DNA from: Lantana camara
Taxonomy: Eukaryota > Streptophyta > Magnoliopsida > Lamiales > Verbenaceae
NCBI GenBank assembly: GCA_037501455.1
Contig: CM074865.1
Coordinates: forward strand, 83,030,501-83,094,500
Direction: 5' to 3'
Length of the DNA: 64,000 nucleotides
Notes under the pieces: generated by a model
What the model saw: the letters and a program-made list of their open reading frames with translations, nothing else
Database searches by the model: none
What the model was told of the DNA's origin: nothing
Translations under genes and position numbers: made by a program
In this document: piece after piece, positions 25,381-36,256 of the stretch
Layout: each line of letters opens with the position of its first letter
Numbering within the stretch: position 1 is the first letter of the stretch

Positions 25381-25799
25381 CCTTGGGCCAAAAAGATGAA
25401 TATCTATTTTTAAGGGGTCAGATTTGGCATTAATGGAACTTGCAAATATTAAATTTTAATTTGCACTGATTTGGAAATGTTTAGATCATTAATCTTAGTT
25501 AGACCTTCATTACATATAAGAAAGAACTTTAGTCACAACTTAATTGGGGATAAATCTTTTTGAATGATATATAAAAGTTTGTTTTTTATTTCTTTTACAA
25601 GTAAATAAATTTTCACAAATTAATTTTGGTGAAAAAGTGTTCGATATATATAGGAGATAATTTTTATAAATTTAATCTGATCAATATTAATTAAATAAAA
25701 TTAAATATTGTTGATCAAATAAATTAAATGTTATCGATCAAATTGTGTATCATATTAAAAATAGTATTGGACCAAGAAATTAAGTATTATTGTCCAAAA

Positions 25800-25905
25800 G
25801 CTAACGGGGTTGGACAAAGTAGTTAATGGAGTTCATTCTCCAAGACAAGATAATGGGTTTGAATCCTGCTTAAGTAAAATTTCACTTAATCTATTTGTAG
25901 GGAAT
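25800..25905 (+). mobile_element. tRNA-derived SINE, diverged
   Basis: GGTTGGACAAAGTAGTTAAT (A-box area), CATTCTCCAAGACAAGATAA, then B-box-like GGGTTTGAATCCTGC. It has the same layout as the SINEs at 12960 and 57696; its 3' tail is poorly preserved. Confidence 0.5.
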
Positions 25906-26579
25906 TAAGTAAAATTAAATGTTTTTACAATAAGTTAATTTTGTGTTTGATATATTCAATTAATAAATTTAGTTGTATCTAATTTCACTTATCATCGTGT
26001 TTGATATATCTTCTAAATTGTAATATCATTTAAAATAGTAATTTTATTTTACTTTTTGTGAAATAAATAGTAATTTTTATGCTTAGCCACAAAATCAAAT
26101 TAATTTTTTAAACTTATCTATAACAGATAAGAGTTAATATGCGATAAACACACCCCCTCCCCTAAGATTTATTTGAGAACTTAATCTCTCTAAAGTACGC
26201 AGATTACACCGGGTCGAAGATTAACTCTTCCGGGTCAACCAAATTTAATATGTGGTATCAAACAGAAAATTAGCTAAAATTAAGTGGGCCAAATGAGCCT
26301 AATCTAAGATATCAAACGCTCTCTAATAATAATATTACTATCCAAAAAACTTAATCTTATATATCAAACATTAGGTTCATCAAATATTTATGAACTAAAC
26401 TTTATTTTGTTGTTACTTTTTAAAATCGTGTAAAAAAATTACAGATCACCGTCTTCCACGAGTAACTATGTTACAAGTTACAAAATAACCATGGTAAATT
26501 TTAGTTGCAATATGATCGTGCTAAGAATTAGTTTTTGCTGATTGGATTGATTTGGTGGGCCCTAATAAAATAGCTGGGA

Positions 26580-26760
26580 ATTTAGTCGACAACACTTTTC
26601 CGACGCTCAAATCAGTACTGAATTATCTCCAAAGTGTCTAAGGAGTTTTAATGCTATTAAATACACGTACCTAAACACTGTTTTGGCGAGGGAATTTATA
26701 ATGGAAGTCGGAAAACATACAAAGCACACTCTGAACGTGTAGCATTACATTATTATTCAT
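26580..26760 (-). mobile_element. LTR fragment, minus orientation
   Basis: On the minus strand it carries ACTGATTTGAGCGTCGGAAA and, about 80 bases upstream, a TATAAATTCCC box. This is the order seen in the solo LTR at 17379-18171. The ends are not defined. Confidence 0.5.
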
Positions 26761-27246
26761 TTTTAATAAACGAAAATTATTGTTAATTCTTTTTGAACAC
26801 CCTTTGCACCATAAAAATATTGAATAAAAGAGATATTTCGCTTGTCACAATAATTTTGAAAATAAATATTTAAAGGGTTTTCAAAAGTAAGTAAATAGAT
26901 TCGAACTACATAAATTAACTGCGGCTAATTCTAATGTGGACCAAGCTATTATTGCAAAAATCGACAAACATAATTAAGTATAATTAAGAATTTCATCATT
27001 TAACAAAAAACAAACAAAAAAAATCTTGAGAAACTATATTATGAAATTCCGAAATTTTAAAATATTAAAGTCGTTAGTATCAAGCGAATACTCTCAAACA
27101 CCAACCAAGAATATACCTTGAAAATGTTTTAAGTTCAAATTTTAAATAATCATGATAAAAGTATTGTAATAATTAATATATTGTGGTGATAAATTGACAA
27201 AAGAATTATTATATTCTCATTTAATAGAAAAGAATATAATAAATAT

Positions 27247-29059
27247 TTATAAATAGGTGTATGGTTGCAGCCATTGATCAGCATCAATATAAGAAAGATT
27301 GAGAAATGGTGAAGCTTGTGTGTCATTAAGTTTTTGAGCATAAGGCACCCTCAATGTTGTAATGGCTCCATCACCTGTACAATTGTACTCTCCATAAAAG
27401 ATGCTCCTGAAAATTCAATTTTCCATTTAAATAGCAACTTTCCAAAATAAATGTATACTAAAAAATAATAATTTTTCATAATAAATTACTCACTGATCTC
27501 TAGTTGGGTCGTTGAAATCGTTCCATCCTTCAGATGCAATAACGTCAGACATCGATGTGTATGAGAACACGACAGTTGAGAAAGGTCTCCAGGCTCTCCC
27601 CAGCCAAATTCTACCGGTGCCTCCGATGCTACAATTGACAAAAGCAAAACCACTATTCTCCTCCTTCGAGGCTCGCCCATGCGCTGTTACGACCCCGTTT
27701 ATAACCCTTGCGCTTGGTGTAACTGGACTTGCTATTGAAGTTATGCGGCAATTCTGAATACATATTATATTAAGGGGAATTAATACAAGTTTTTTTTTTT
27801 TTTTAATAAATGGGTGTTTTTATTATTATTATCATTTAGTATATTCGTATAAATATTTTGAAGAAGAACCCCGTTATTTTACCAAACTATTTTGTATGAT
27901 CAATATTACCTCATAAAACGACTTTCCATTGCCAAAAATAAAGTCAATTGAACCTTGAATATAGCAATCTTTGAAATAATGACGACCTCTATCATCGTGT
28001 AAAGTGTCTTGTGCTCCGAAGAATCCACATCCCCAGAAGGCTGCTTGATCTCCAGCTATTCTTATCGCTACTGCTTGCGCTCCAACCGCTCCGGGGGCCG
28101 GCATTGGAGCCACATTCTGATATAACAAATTAATAAAATTATTTTCAATTACCTAAGTCTTGCTTATTAAATTAGAGGGCAAAGATAAATGTATATATGT
28201 ACCATAAAACTTATGTTTTTGGCAATAAAATTGGGTGCAAAAACTTGAACGGAACCACTATAGAATGTTCCATGAGAGGAATTGGCTGTGTCGTTCCAGA
28301 CTATTGCAGTGGAAGTATAGCCTTGCCCTTGAAATGTGATGTTAGGCTTTGTTTTTGGCACCATCACTTTCTCACTGAAATTACACATCAATTATTGTAA
28401 TAAATAAATGATGAAAAAGCATATACACACGGATTAGGATCTCCTGTTTTATATGTGCTTTATCTCCTATTTCACTCACACATACGAGCCACGTGTATAA
28501 ATCGACGGTTTAAATTAGGAGAGAGAAACAAAGATCTCTCTCACGTAATTTGGGTCGCCCGTTCTCGTATGAGTGAAATAGGAGATGAAATACAAATATA
28601 AAACAGGAGATACTAAGCCGATATACACATAATTTTTTGCATGTTCGATAGGCAATGTTGGAGCGCTTACAAATAAATCCCATTATTGATCCAAATTATG
28701 TTTCTTTTCTGGCTAAAATTACCAACTGCATCAACAGCTGCTTGAACGGTGGTAAAATTGCAGCATCCATTAGAATCAACACAAAATATCGATGTTGTGT
28801 TAGTGTCGGGTGGGGGGAAATCGGGTGGAAAATCATCGCAGATATTTTTCACGGTTCCTTTATTTTCGTCGGTATGATGGTGATGGTGGTGGTGGTGTGA
28901 AATTAATATGTGAAGAATGAAGGAGAGTGTAGGAGGGGTAAAATGGAGAATTTGGTTGAGAAATAGGTTAATTTGAGGAGTAGTGAAGATGTAATTTGTG
29001 GAAGCTAAGGCAGCAAGAAGAGCAAAGAAAATGGAAGGATAAGTGAGTTTAGGAGTCAT
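27247..29059 (-). CDS. Pectin methylesterase (At2g36710/PME15-like), five exons
   Basis: Exons on the minus strand: 29059-28671, 28374-28203, 28116-27910, 27753-27494, 27406-27247; 395 aa, all GT-AG, phases closing. It removes methyl groups from cell-wall homogalacturonan. The N-terminus has a hydrophobic segment ([18 protein letters not shown]) and a His run (eight H). There is no inhibitor-like pro-domain, so this is a short group-type PME. Family motifs in order are GIYFEKV, QAVAIR, GAQDTL (first catalytic Asp region), DFIFG (second catalytic Asp) and LGRAW (catalytic Arg). The start at 29059 is preferred over an in-frame ATG at 29155, because the upstream part lies in promoter-like sequence next to a LINE fragment and does not look like a signal peptide. 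Confidence 0.92.
28437..28613. mobile_element. MITE in pectinesterase intron 1
   Basis: About 177 bp with long inverted termini: GGATCTCCTGTTTTATATGT at the left, and the complement of ATATAAAACAGGAGATAC at the right. Complementary inner pairs follow (ATCTCCTATTTCACTCA against TGAGTGAAATAGGAGAT). It is flanked by TTA and TAA, compatible with the TWA target of PIF/Harbinger (Tourist) elements. Confidence 0.75.
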
Positions 29060-29194
29060 TGTATGGTTTGTAATTGGAGGAAAATGGATTGGAGATGTTA
29101 TAAAAGGAAATGAGTACTTGAAGTATAAGGCTGAATGGCATGTCTTGGAAGTCACCTTGTCCCCAGCCTCATTCTTAGGGCAACATGCAAAAGC

Positions 29195-29480
29195 TTACCA
29201 AACTTAGAATGGAGCTCCTTGATGGAGCGGATACAAAATCTCATCTTCTCGAATCGATTATTAAGGATTATCGGTATCTTCTGGGAGGGTCATGATAGGC
29301 GCAACTGCAACACACCTGTGGGGAAGGAAATTTGTGTGCTGATACTCTTGCGAGTAAAGGAACACGACATGGGCGATTGAATTGTTGTTTGAAACCTTCT
29401 TTCGATGGAGGTTGACATGTTGTTCAAACTCTTGGTTTAGACTATATGACGCATGTTTATGCCTCTCTTTTATTTTAAAA
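29195..29480 (+). pseudogene. LINE 3' remnant with a broken RNase H domain
   Basis: Reading one + strand frame from about 29205 gives ELLDGADTKSHLLESIIKDY, two stop codons, then GEGNLCADTLASKGTRHGRL near 29318-29380. The latter is the conserved C-terminal RNase H segment (EGN.CAD.LA..G) of plant LINE-type elements. It ends in a TTTTATTTTAAAAAAAG tail at about 29468-29485. It is only about 140 bp upstream of the pectinesterase start codon, pointing away from it. Confidence 0.7.
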
Positions 29481-29649
29481 AAAGAAATGGATACGAATAC
29501 TACAAGAAATTATATACGAGAAATGGATATGAAACATTATATATATATATATATTGGTCTTACGAACTATAAATATGCATGACCTTGACTAATTAATTAA
29601 AATTTTCATATGTACCCAAATTTTATTTTATTTTTTCCCATAGATTAAC

Positions 29650-30300
29650 AAATAAGCCGAACCAGTTCACGAGCTTCGAAGACGAGCTCGGGCCGACTCG
29701 GTTAGAAATTATACTAATACTGTACAAGCTCAATTTGAGTTCCAACGTGCCCAAGTAAGGCATCGAGTTAATTTCAAATCCCGTGTATCTAGGCTCGTGG
29801 CTCGCAAGCTGGTTCACAAGCATATATATATGGCTTCAAATCTAAATAATATATTATAAACATATCATATATTATCTATATAATTTTATAATTTATATAT
29901 GGTCCAATATTATATTACGTAAATGTATATTTATCTATGATATATTATATTATATATATCTTAAACTATTAAAAATATATGATTTGAGTTCGATCTCAAT
30001 TTCAAATCCGATCTCAAATTGGATTTGGAAAAGCCAAGTCAAGTCAAGTCATGCCCAAGCTTGCCATCAGTCGAGTACAAGCTACATAAAATGGCTTGAT
30101 GAGCTTGATCTCAAGCCTGAGCCACAATACCACTTTTTGGTTTTGTTTTTTAACAGACGTACACCTAAGTGGGGATTCGAACCCGAAACTTTGCCTTAAA
30201 AAATGAACCATTTGGACTAACTCCTATTGACGATACACCTTTTGAACTTGATCCTGCTTATTGGGCAAAATTTGGCTCGACTCGCCTCCTTTGCACCCCT
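29650..30300. mobile_element. hAT-like non-autonomous element with a near-perfect 8-bp target duplication
   Basis: Flanked by AGATTAAC (29642-29649) and AGATTAAG (30301-30308), 7 of 8 identical. The right end, GGCTCGACTCGCCTCCTTTG followed by CACCCCT, is a typical plant hAT terminus when read inverted. The left end (AAATAAGCCGAACC) is a diverged counterpart. The interior has GAGCTCG/CTCGAG-like motifs and an AT-rich centre with no reading frame. A SINE is nested at 30145-30245. Confidence 0.6.
30145..30245 (-). mobile_element. SINE nested in the hAT-like element
   Basis: On the minus strand: TTAGTCCAAATGGTTCA (A-box area), AAGGCAAAGTTTCGGGTTCG and B box GGTTCGAATCC, CCACTTAGGTGTACG, then TTAAAAAAC. 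The flanks ATACCACTTTTTG and ATACACCTTTTG look like a diverged target duplication. Confidence 0.65.
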
Positions 30301-30604
30301 AGATTAAGTATGGCTTTGCCAAGAATTTTGTTTTGTTATAAGTTTGAAATTTATAAATTTTATAGTATTATTAACTTCGTATATGCATTATAAAATACGT
30401 AGTGAATATAAATCACAATAATTTTGTGGGAATAAACTTGTTTTCTTATATCATTAGCATGGTAACAGTGGAAAAATATAATAATATAATTATAAGTATT
30501 GAAAATTAAGCTGAAGGCGGTACCAAAAATTGTAACAAGTGAAATTACATTGAGAAGTTTCAAAATTACACTTTGCCCTCCGCCGGAGCTTTAATAGGGT
30601 CGTG

Positions 30605-33600
30605 ATGGCGGCCATGGAAGGAGGGGCGGTGGCCGGAGCCCAAGACCAGCAGCAACCGCCGCCGGCGAGGGTGGTGGAGAGGCTGAATCCGGCGGTTCAG
30701 CAGCAGCTCAACCTCGATTCTGTCAAGACGCGCGCTATCAGCCTCTTCAAAGCCATATCTCGCATCCTTGAAGATTTCGACGCTATAGCTCGCACGAATG
30801 CCGTTCCCAAATGGTATACTACTGCAATTCCAACTGAATCGTTTTTCACCTATTCACCAACAAAAAATAACTTTTAGGTTCGTTTTTGAATTTATTTTGG
30901 GGGGTTTTACACTTGCAGGCAGGATATATTGAGTCAGTTCTCAATGGTGAATTTGGAGCTTTACAATATTGTTGAAGATATTAAGAATGTCTCGAAGGCT
31001 TTTGTTGTGCATCCCAAGAATGTGAATGCTGAGAATGCGACCAGTATGTTTCCTTCCTTGCCCAACATATGTTAAAACTACCTTTTTCAATTTGTCCCAT
31101 TGTTTGAAACTTAAGCTTTTTTTCTTTTCATTAGATTTATTGATTTCATTGAACCATTGAACTGGCATCTCTCTGGTAGATAGATTTTATTCAACATTAG
31201 ACAGCTACAAGGATCAGTAAGGTTTTTATGGAACTGGCATGCTTATATTTTTTTGGTCAAGGGAATTAGCAAACTTATGATATTACATCTAAAGGGGTTA
31301 AATTTTTTTAAAAAAATCTATGCAAAAGCATAAAGTGGGAAATCTAATTGTATTGAATGGACTATATTTGAACACAGTTCTGCCTGTTATGTTGTCATCC
31401 AAGCTTTTGCCTGAAATGGAGATGGAAGACAACACCAAGAGAGAACAGCTGTTACATAGTATGCAGAGCTTGCCGGTGGCTGCACAAATCGAAAAGCTTA
31501 AAGTCGGTAGTCGTACTGCCCACGCAATTGTGATTTTACATGGCATTCTCTAAAAATGATCTGACTTCTAGTTGATCTCAGACTAGAATTGACATGATTG
31601 GAGCAGCCTGTGAAAGCGCCGAGAAGATTATAGCTGAGGCACGCAAAACCCACTTTGGCACTCGTCAGGGACCTACACTCCTACCAACCGTTGACAAGGC
31701 TCAAGCTGCAAAAATACAAGAACAAGAAAATTTACTTCGGAGTGCTGTTAATCATGGTGAAGGTGTAAATTTTACCTGAGTTTCATCTTTTGTGTTGACT
31801 GCAAATTTCGGTGTCTGATGTGCATTCGAAACTATATTGTGAGATATTTTTTTTTCCCTATATGTGTCTGTTGTTTCATAATATCTTTTGTGTTGACTGC
31901 AAATTTCAGTGTCTGATCTGCATTCGAAACTATATTGTGAGATATTTTTTTCCCCATATATGTGTCTGCTGTTTCATAATAAGGGCCTCCCTATTATCTT
32001 TAAAGCTTTAATGATAATTCATATGCAGGGTTAAGAATGCCAGCAGACCAGAGGCAAGTAACATCTTCGCTTCCAATGCATTTGGTTGATATACTCGCAG
32101 TTAATGACAGTGCACAGACATTCACGGATTCATCTGGTTTGCTATTTCCCAACACTATGTCTTTTGTTGTTCCATTTTCCATTTTCTATTATTTTGGTTT
32201 GTTAGTCTGGGTTTGTGCATTTAGTGGCAACATATTTTATGTGCCCTCCAGGGATGTACCAGAAGAGCACACCGCCACTTATGTCATCAACAAATAACAG
32301 TCAAGCTTCTTTGTTACAGGTTGATCTTTCAATTTAGCTACAAATTTTTTTTCAAATTCAGTAGAATCTTATTTGTTTATAGACACACCTCACAATTCAT
32401 AATCACTATTTTTCCATTTGATTCGAGCCTTGGACCCAAGATCCTAATCTAGGCCCCACAATATTTTCTTCAGAAGAAACCTTGCAATGCCTCTTACTTA
32501 TCATTTTAAGAAGTTCATATCCTTTTTTGACTGAATAAGAGCTGATGGTTATGTATCTACCGTATCTCTGTAATGCATGCTACATGTAATAAACCTCATG
32601 CAGTATTCTGAACACTGAATATCTTAAAAGAAAAGAGCATTGAATAAGCAAAATTATGTTTAAACAACTTTACCTTATGGAATTCAATTATTTGGTTCCT
32701 CTTTTTCATGCTTTTAATCCATTCTATAATAGGCTTCTGGGGCACAACTTATGGGAAGAGCAGCAGCTTCCCCTTCTGGTCCAACTGGGAGCACTTCCTT
32801 TGATAATACGACGGCATCTCCTTTGCAATATGCCAATTCGCCCAGATCCGGTGCAAACATAATGAACACACCATCGCCTCAGCAGCAGCAGCCACAACAA
32901 CAGTTACAGCAACACCAACAGAGGCAGAAAATGATGCAGTTACCTCCACATCAACAACAACTTCTGAGTCAACAGCAACTAAGACCATCATCAATGCCTG
33001 GCCTGGGGCAGGTAAGGTTTTTGTCTCTCACTTCAGAGAGCATGTTCTTATGATTCAGTTGTATTTCATAGTTCCATGCAGGCATCGCAAAATACCATCA
33101 CCATGTCAAACAATGAAATTGATTTATTGACTAAATAAAACCGCAAGCATTCTTTATGTTTGCTCTGCTCTAAATTCTAATTATCTTACCTATGTGTAAA
33201 ATTTCTGAAATGTGTTCCTTACGTGCTTGTTTTATTCAATTTAATAGTCTCAATCACTCTGAGACAGTCATATAACTTTCTTTCTGTTCTTTTTATTATT
33301 ATACTCTCAGACAGCATTGGAATATTTACATCTTAAGTCTCCTTTATAACAAACTTCAATATCATAATCATGTTTGCAGAATCAATTATCGCAGCTACAT
33401 GACATGCCGGGCCAGGCACAGCAAAAATTTCAGTCGGTAATCAGACAATAAACCTTTCACACCAAATATTACCTGAAAAGTGTTGTATACTTTTGCAAAA
33501 CGGGGGATTAGCTCTTGACTTGTGATTATTAAGCTTAATAGAGTTGTTTCTATCGTGGGAGTAATCTAAATGGCAGAAAGTTAGTAAGAGTGTTTTTAGT

Positions 33601-35133
33601 CAACCATCTAAAACTTTTGCCTTAGTACCCGGTAGGGAGAATATTGCCTGCATGTTGTGTGCTTTCTATTGAGAGACTGCTACTTTGAATTACCCAAATA
33701 TTTATATATCCTTATCCATTTCTATGCATTTTATATATGTTTTCATCATTTTGTATTACTTGTAACAAATTGCTTCGTAGCAGATGCACGGTCAGCATCA
33801 TATGCAGTTCTCCCAGCCATTGGCTGCCCAGCAACTACAAGCTAGACAGCTTACATCAGCTGCAATGCATATGGGTCAAAACCAACTAAACCAAGGAAAC
33901 CAGCTGAATCGCCAATTAAATCAGTTCTCCAGCCCAGCAAATAGTGCATTGTTTAATGCTGCCCAGACAACACCAACCTCTCAAATGGTCAGTACTTTTA
34001 GCTGTTCTAACAGACCCCCATCTTGTATTTCTTTTCATGATGAATCATTTTTTCATAGAAACTCATACTTGAATTCTTAAAGACTGCTTTGTCTAGTTTC
34101 CTGCCCCTCTTTTTCTTAACTTCATTGTCTCCATCATCTTTAGTTGCTTTTTCCTAACATCCGAATTTCCATGTAAGCAATTCACAGGAAGAGCAGTTGT
34201 TTATTCCTTTGTTTTGACAATATATGGTGATTTTATCATTCCTTTTTGCTTGCTTAGCTTTTATATTTGTTGCATGTTGAGATTGGAGCTTGAATGCATC
34301 TTTTTTAGATTCTCTCCAAACAACTTTGTTTACTTAATGCTGACCCTATTTTACTCTACGATCCATGAATTTCAGATCCCTAACATGTCAGCTATGATGC
34401 CATCACAATCAATTCTTCCGAGAATGCAGGTTAGATTTAAAAACATCTTCACAATTATGAATCAGGAAGTGTTCAAAAAAATTTTTTTTTTCAAAAGCAA
34501 AATAGCCAAGAAATTAACAACATTATTAAACCAGCCTTTATGTGATGTTTGATGCTTGCTTGTACTTCAAAAGAGTACACATTTAAATCAATTCCTGAAA
34601 TAGTTACTGGATAGGCATCATAAGATCACCATTGGTTTACTTTTTAAGTTTTTCGGCATATCTACTTCATAATACTCAAAATCGCAAATGCTTGTTGGAG
34701 AATTGATGCATTTCAGATTGTGATGATGAAATTTTTTGAGTCTTTGCATAACAGTTGAAAAAAATATCTCAAATAACTCTTTTGGTGATACTTTTATTTT
34801 CAGTTCGGAATGTCTGGCTCCAACCGCACACTGCCTTCCCAAAATTTGAGTGACCAGAGTACGAACTGCTCCCCGTTTCTCTCATCCTCGTCTTTCCAGC
34901 TAAGATAGCTTAGTTAATATGTTTACATGTATTGTTACTTGGCAGTGTTTAACATGGGAGCAGCCAATACTGGGGGTATGATGCCCATCCAGCAACAACA
35001 ACACGGCACACAGGGTGCATTCGGCAACATGCCTCAGAATGCTCAGAATCTACAGCCAGGAATGGTGCCTATGCAAAACACACAACAAAATCATCCGAAC
35101 TTTCAGCAGCAGAGACCACAAAACCAACAGTGA
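30605..35133 (+). CDS. MED8: Mediator complex subunit 8, twelve exons
   Basis: Exons: 30605-30813, 30919-31043, 31378-31502, 31582-31762, 32029-32136, 32252-32319, 32733-33011, 33380-33436, 33784-33987, 34376-34429, 34804-34858, 34946-35133; 550 aa, every phase closing. The N-terminal 200 residues hold the conserved MED8 helices (ARVVERLNPAVQQQLNLDSV, RAISLFKAISRILEDFDAIA, WQDILSQFSMVNLELYNIVE), and the plant-conserved ACESAEKIIAEARK and GTRQGP follow. The C-terminal half is Gln/Asn/Met/Pro-rich low complexity, as in plant MED8. The nuclear Mediator head module links transcription factors to RNA polymerase II; in Arabidopsis MED8 affects flowering, defence and organ size. The donor after KLK is AAA|GTCGGT, chosen because it gives KLKTRIDMI. 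ATG at 30605 is the first Met; a second Met follows three codons later. Confidence 0.95.
31785..31980. repeat. 98-bp tandem duplication in a MED8 intron
   Basis: Two copies (31785-31882 and 31883-31980) starting ATCTTTTGTGTTGACTGCAA differ at only a few sites. They lie between exons 4 and 5. They are recent enough to be clear, so copy number may vary between individuals. Confidence 0.9.
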
Positions 35134-36256
35134 TACAAAAGTTATATCTTGATCTGCATGTAAACTATATACAACACACAACGGAAATGTGTTGAATGTC
35201 CATCCTTTCTTCTTTATAAGGAACTTTGCACGTTGCAAGAAAAACATATGTAGTTTACAGTGGAGACAATGACAATCTGTGTAGTAATACTTGTTGCCAT
35301 CTAATATCTCTCTCTGATTTACGCTTTCGCATATTGCTGAAATGAAAAGGAAAAGGATAATCTAATGTCTAAACACGCACTTGACTGCACGACTTGTTCC
35401 AATGCAGCTGCCAGTAACCTAGCTCGTTTAGAGTAGGTTTCTTCAGGACAAGTCGTCTTGAGTAACCTGTGTGTGAAAGTTTAGTTAAAGACAAGAGATA
35501 CAATAAAGATTCTTAGAATTGCATGAGATGTATATGGTACAACCAATAGTTAATTTTATACTTCCAACAAATTAAAACAGGGAATAAACAGAGGCAAGGA
35601 ACATAAGAGAGGAACATAGTCGAAGACTTGGTACTGGAAGTTTGAGAACTCACAAGTCTTGAAGAGAAAAGCAGTCAGAATTCATGCTCATATGAGGTGC
35701 CTTTCTTCAGAGATCCAGACAATCTTTCATCTAATTTATGAGTACCAAAAATCTCTGAAGGTGCAGTGCATCAACTGCAGAGAAGATGAATAAGATTTTA
35801 AAACGAGAATGTAGAAAATAACCAAAGAACTGTTACCATGTAATGCTCATGTAATACATACCTATAAGAACATTTAAAACAAGAAAGACTAAGCAAGCTC
35901 CATCATCTAGGCAGATTCTTCACCAAAGGAGATCATCCATCTGTATGGTAACATAAAAAAACAAAATAGTGATTTAGAAGAGATAACACTTCAAAAACTA
36001 ACACAAATCAGATTCACCGTCAACATTTCAACAAGTTGACAGAAACTGAAAGATGCCAAGTTCATAAATACGAGTCCTCAGAGCATATTCACTTCTGGAC
36101 TAATTTATTTCAAACGAGATTAATTAACTCATATTTATCGTACCTTTTATGACTTCAATCTTCTCTTTGACACTCATGGGAGTAGGTACTTTCTTGCTTT
36201 ATGATTCCAACAACTTCTCCAGAAGAAGGAAAATCAAAATTTTTCCCTTCTTTTGC
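35134..36256. other. Convergent 3' regions of MED8 and the PPR gene
   Basis: The first about 200 bases are the MED8 3' UTR. The rest, on the minus strand, may be a long or spliced 3' UTR of the PPR gene. No protein-coding potential is seen. Confidence 0.5.

Larger units (their letters stand above)
25381..27246. other. Repeat-rich spacer between the RING-CH and pectinesterase genes
   Basis: AT-rich and without a gene. It holds a diverged SINE (25800-25905) and an LTR fragment (26580-26760), listed separately. Motifs GTGTTTGATATAT (about 25935 and 25998) and TATATCAAACA (about 26360) face each other and may be ends of an old DNA transposon of about 450 bp. Confidence 0.45.

Noticed and set aside
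29060..29155. Upstream in-frame ATG extending the pectinesterase by 32 codons
   Set aside because: The added peptide is not signal-like, overlaps promoter-like sequence and would push the hydrophobic leader inward. The ATG at 29059 gives a normal N-terminus.
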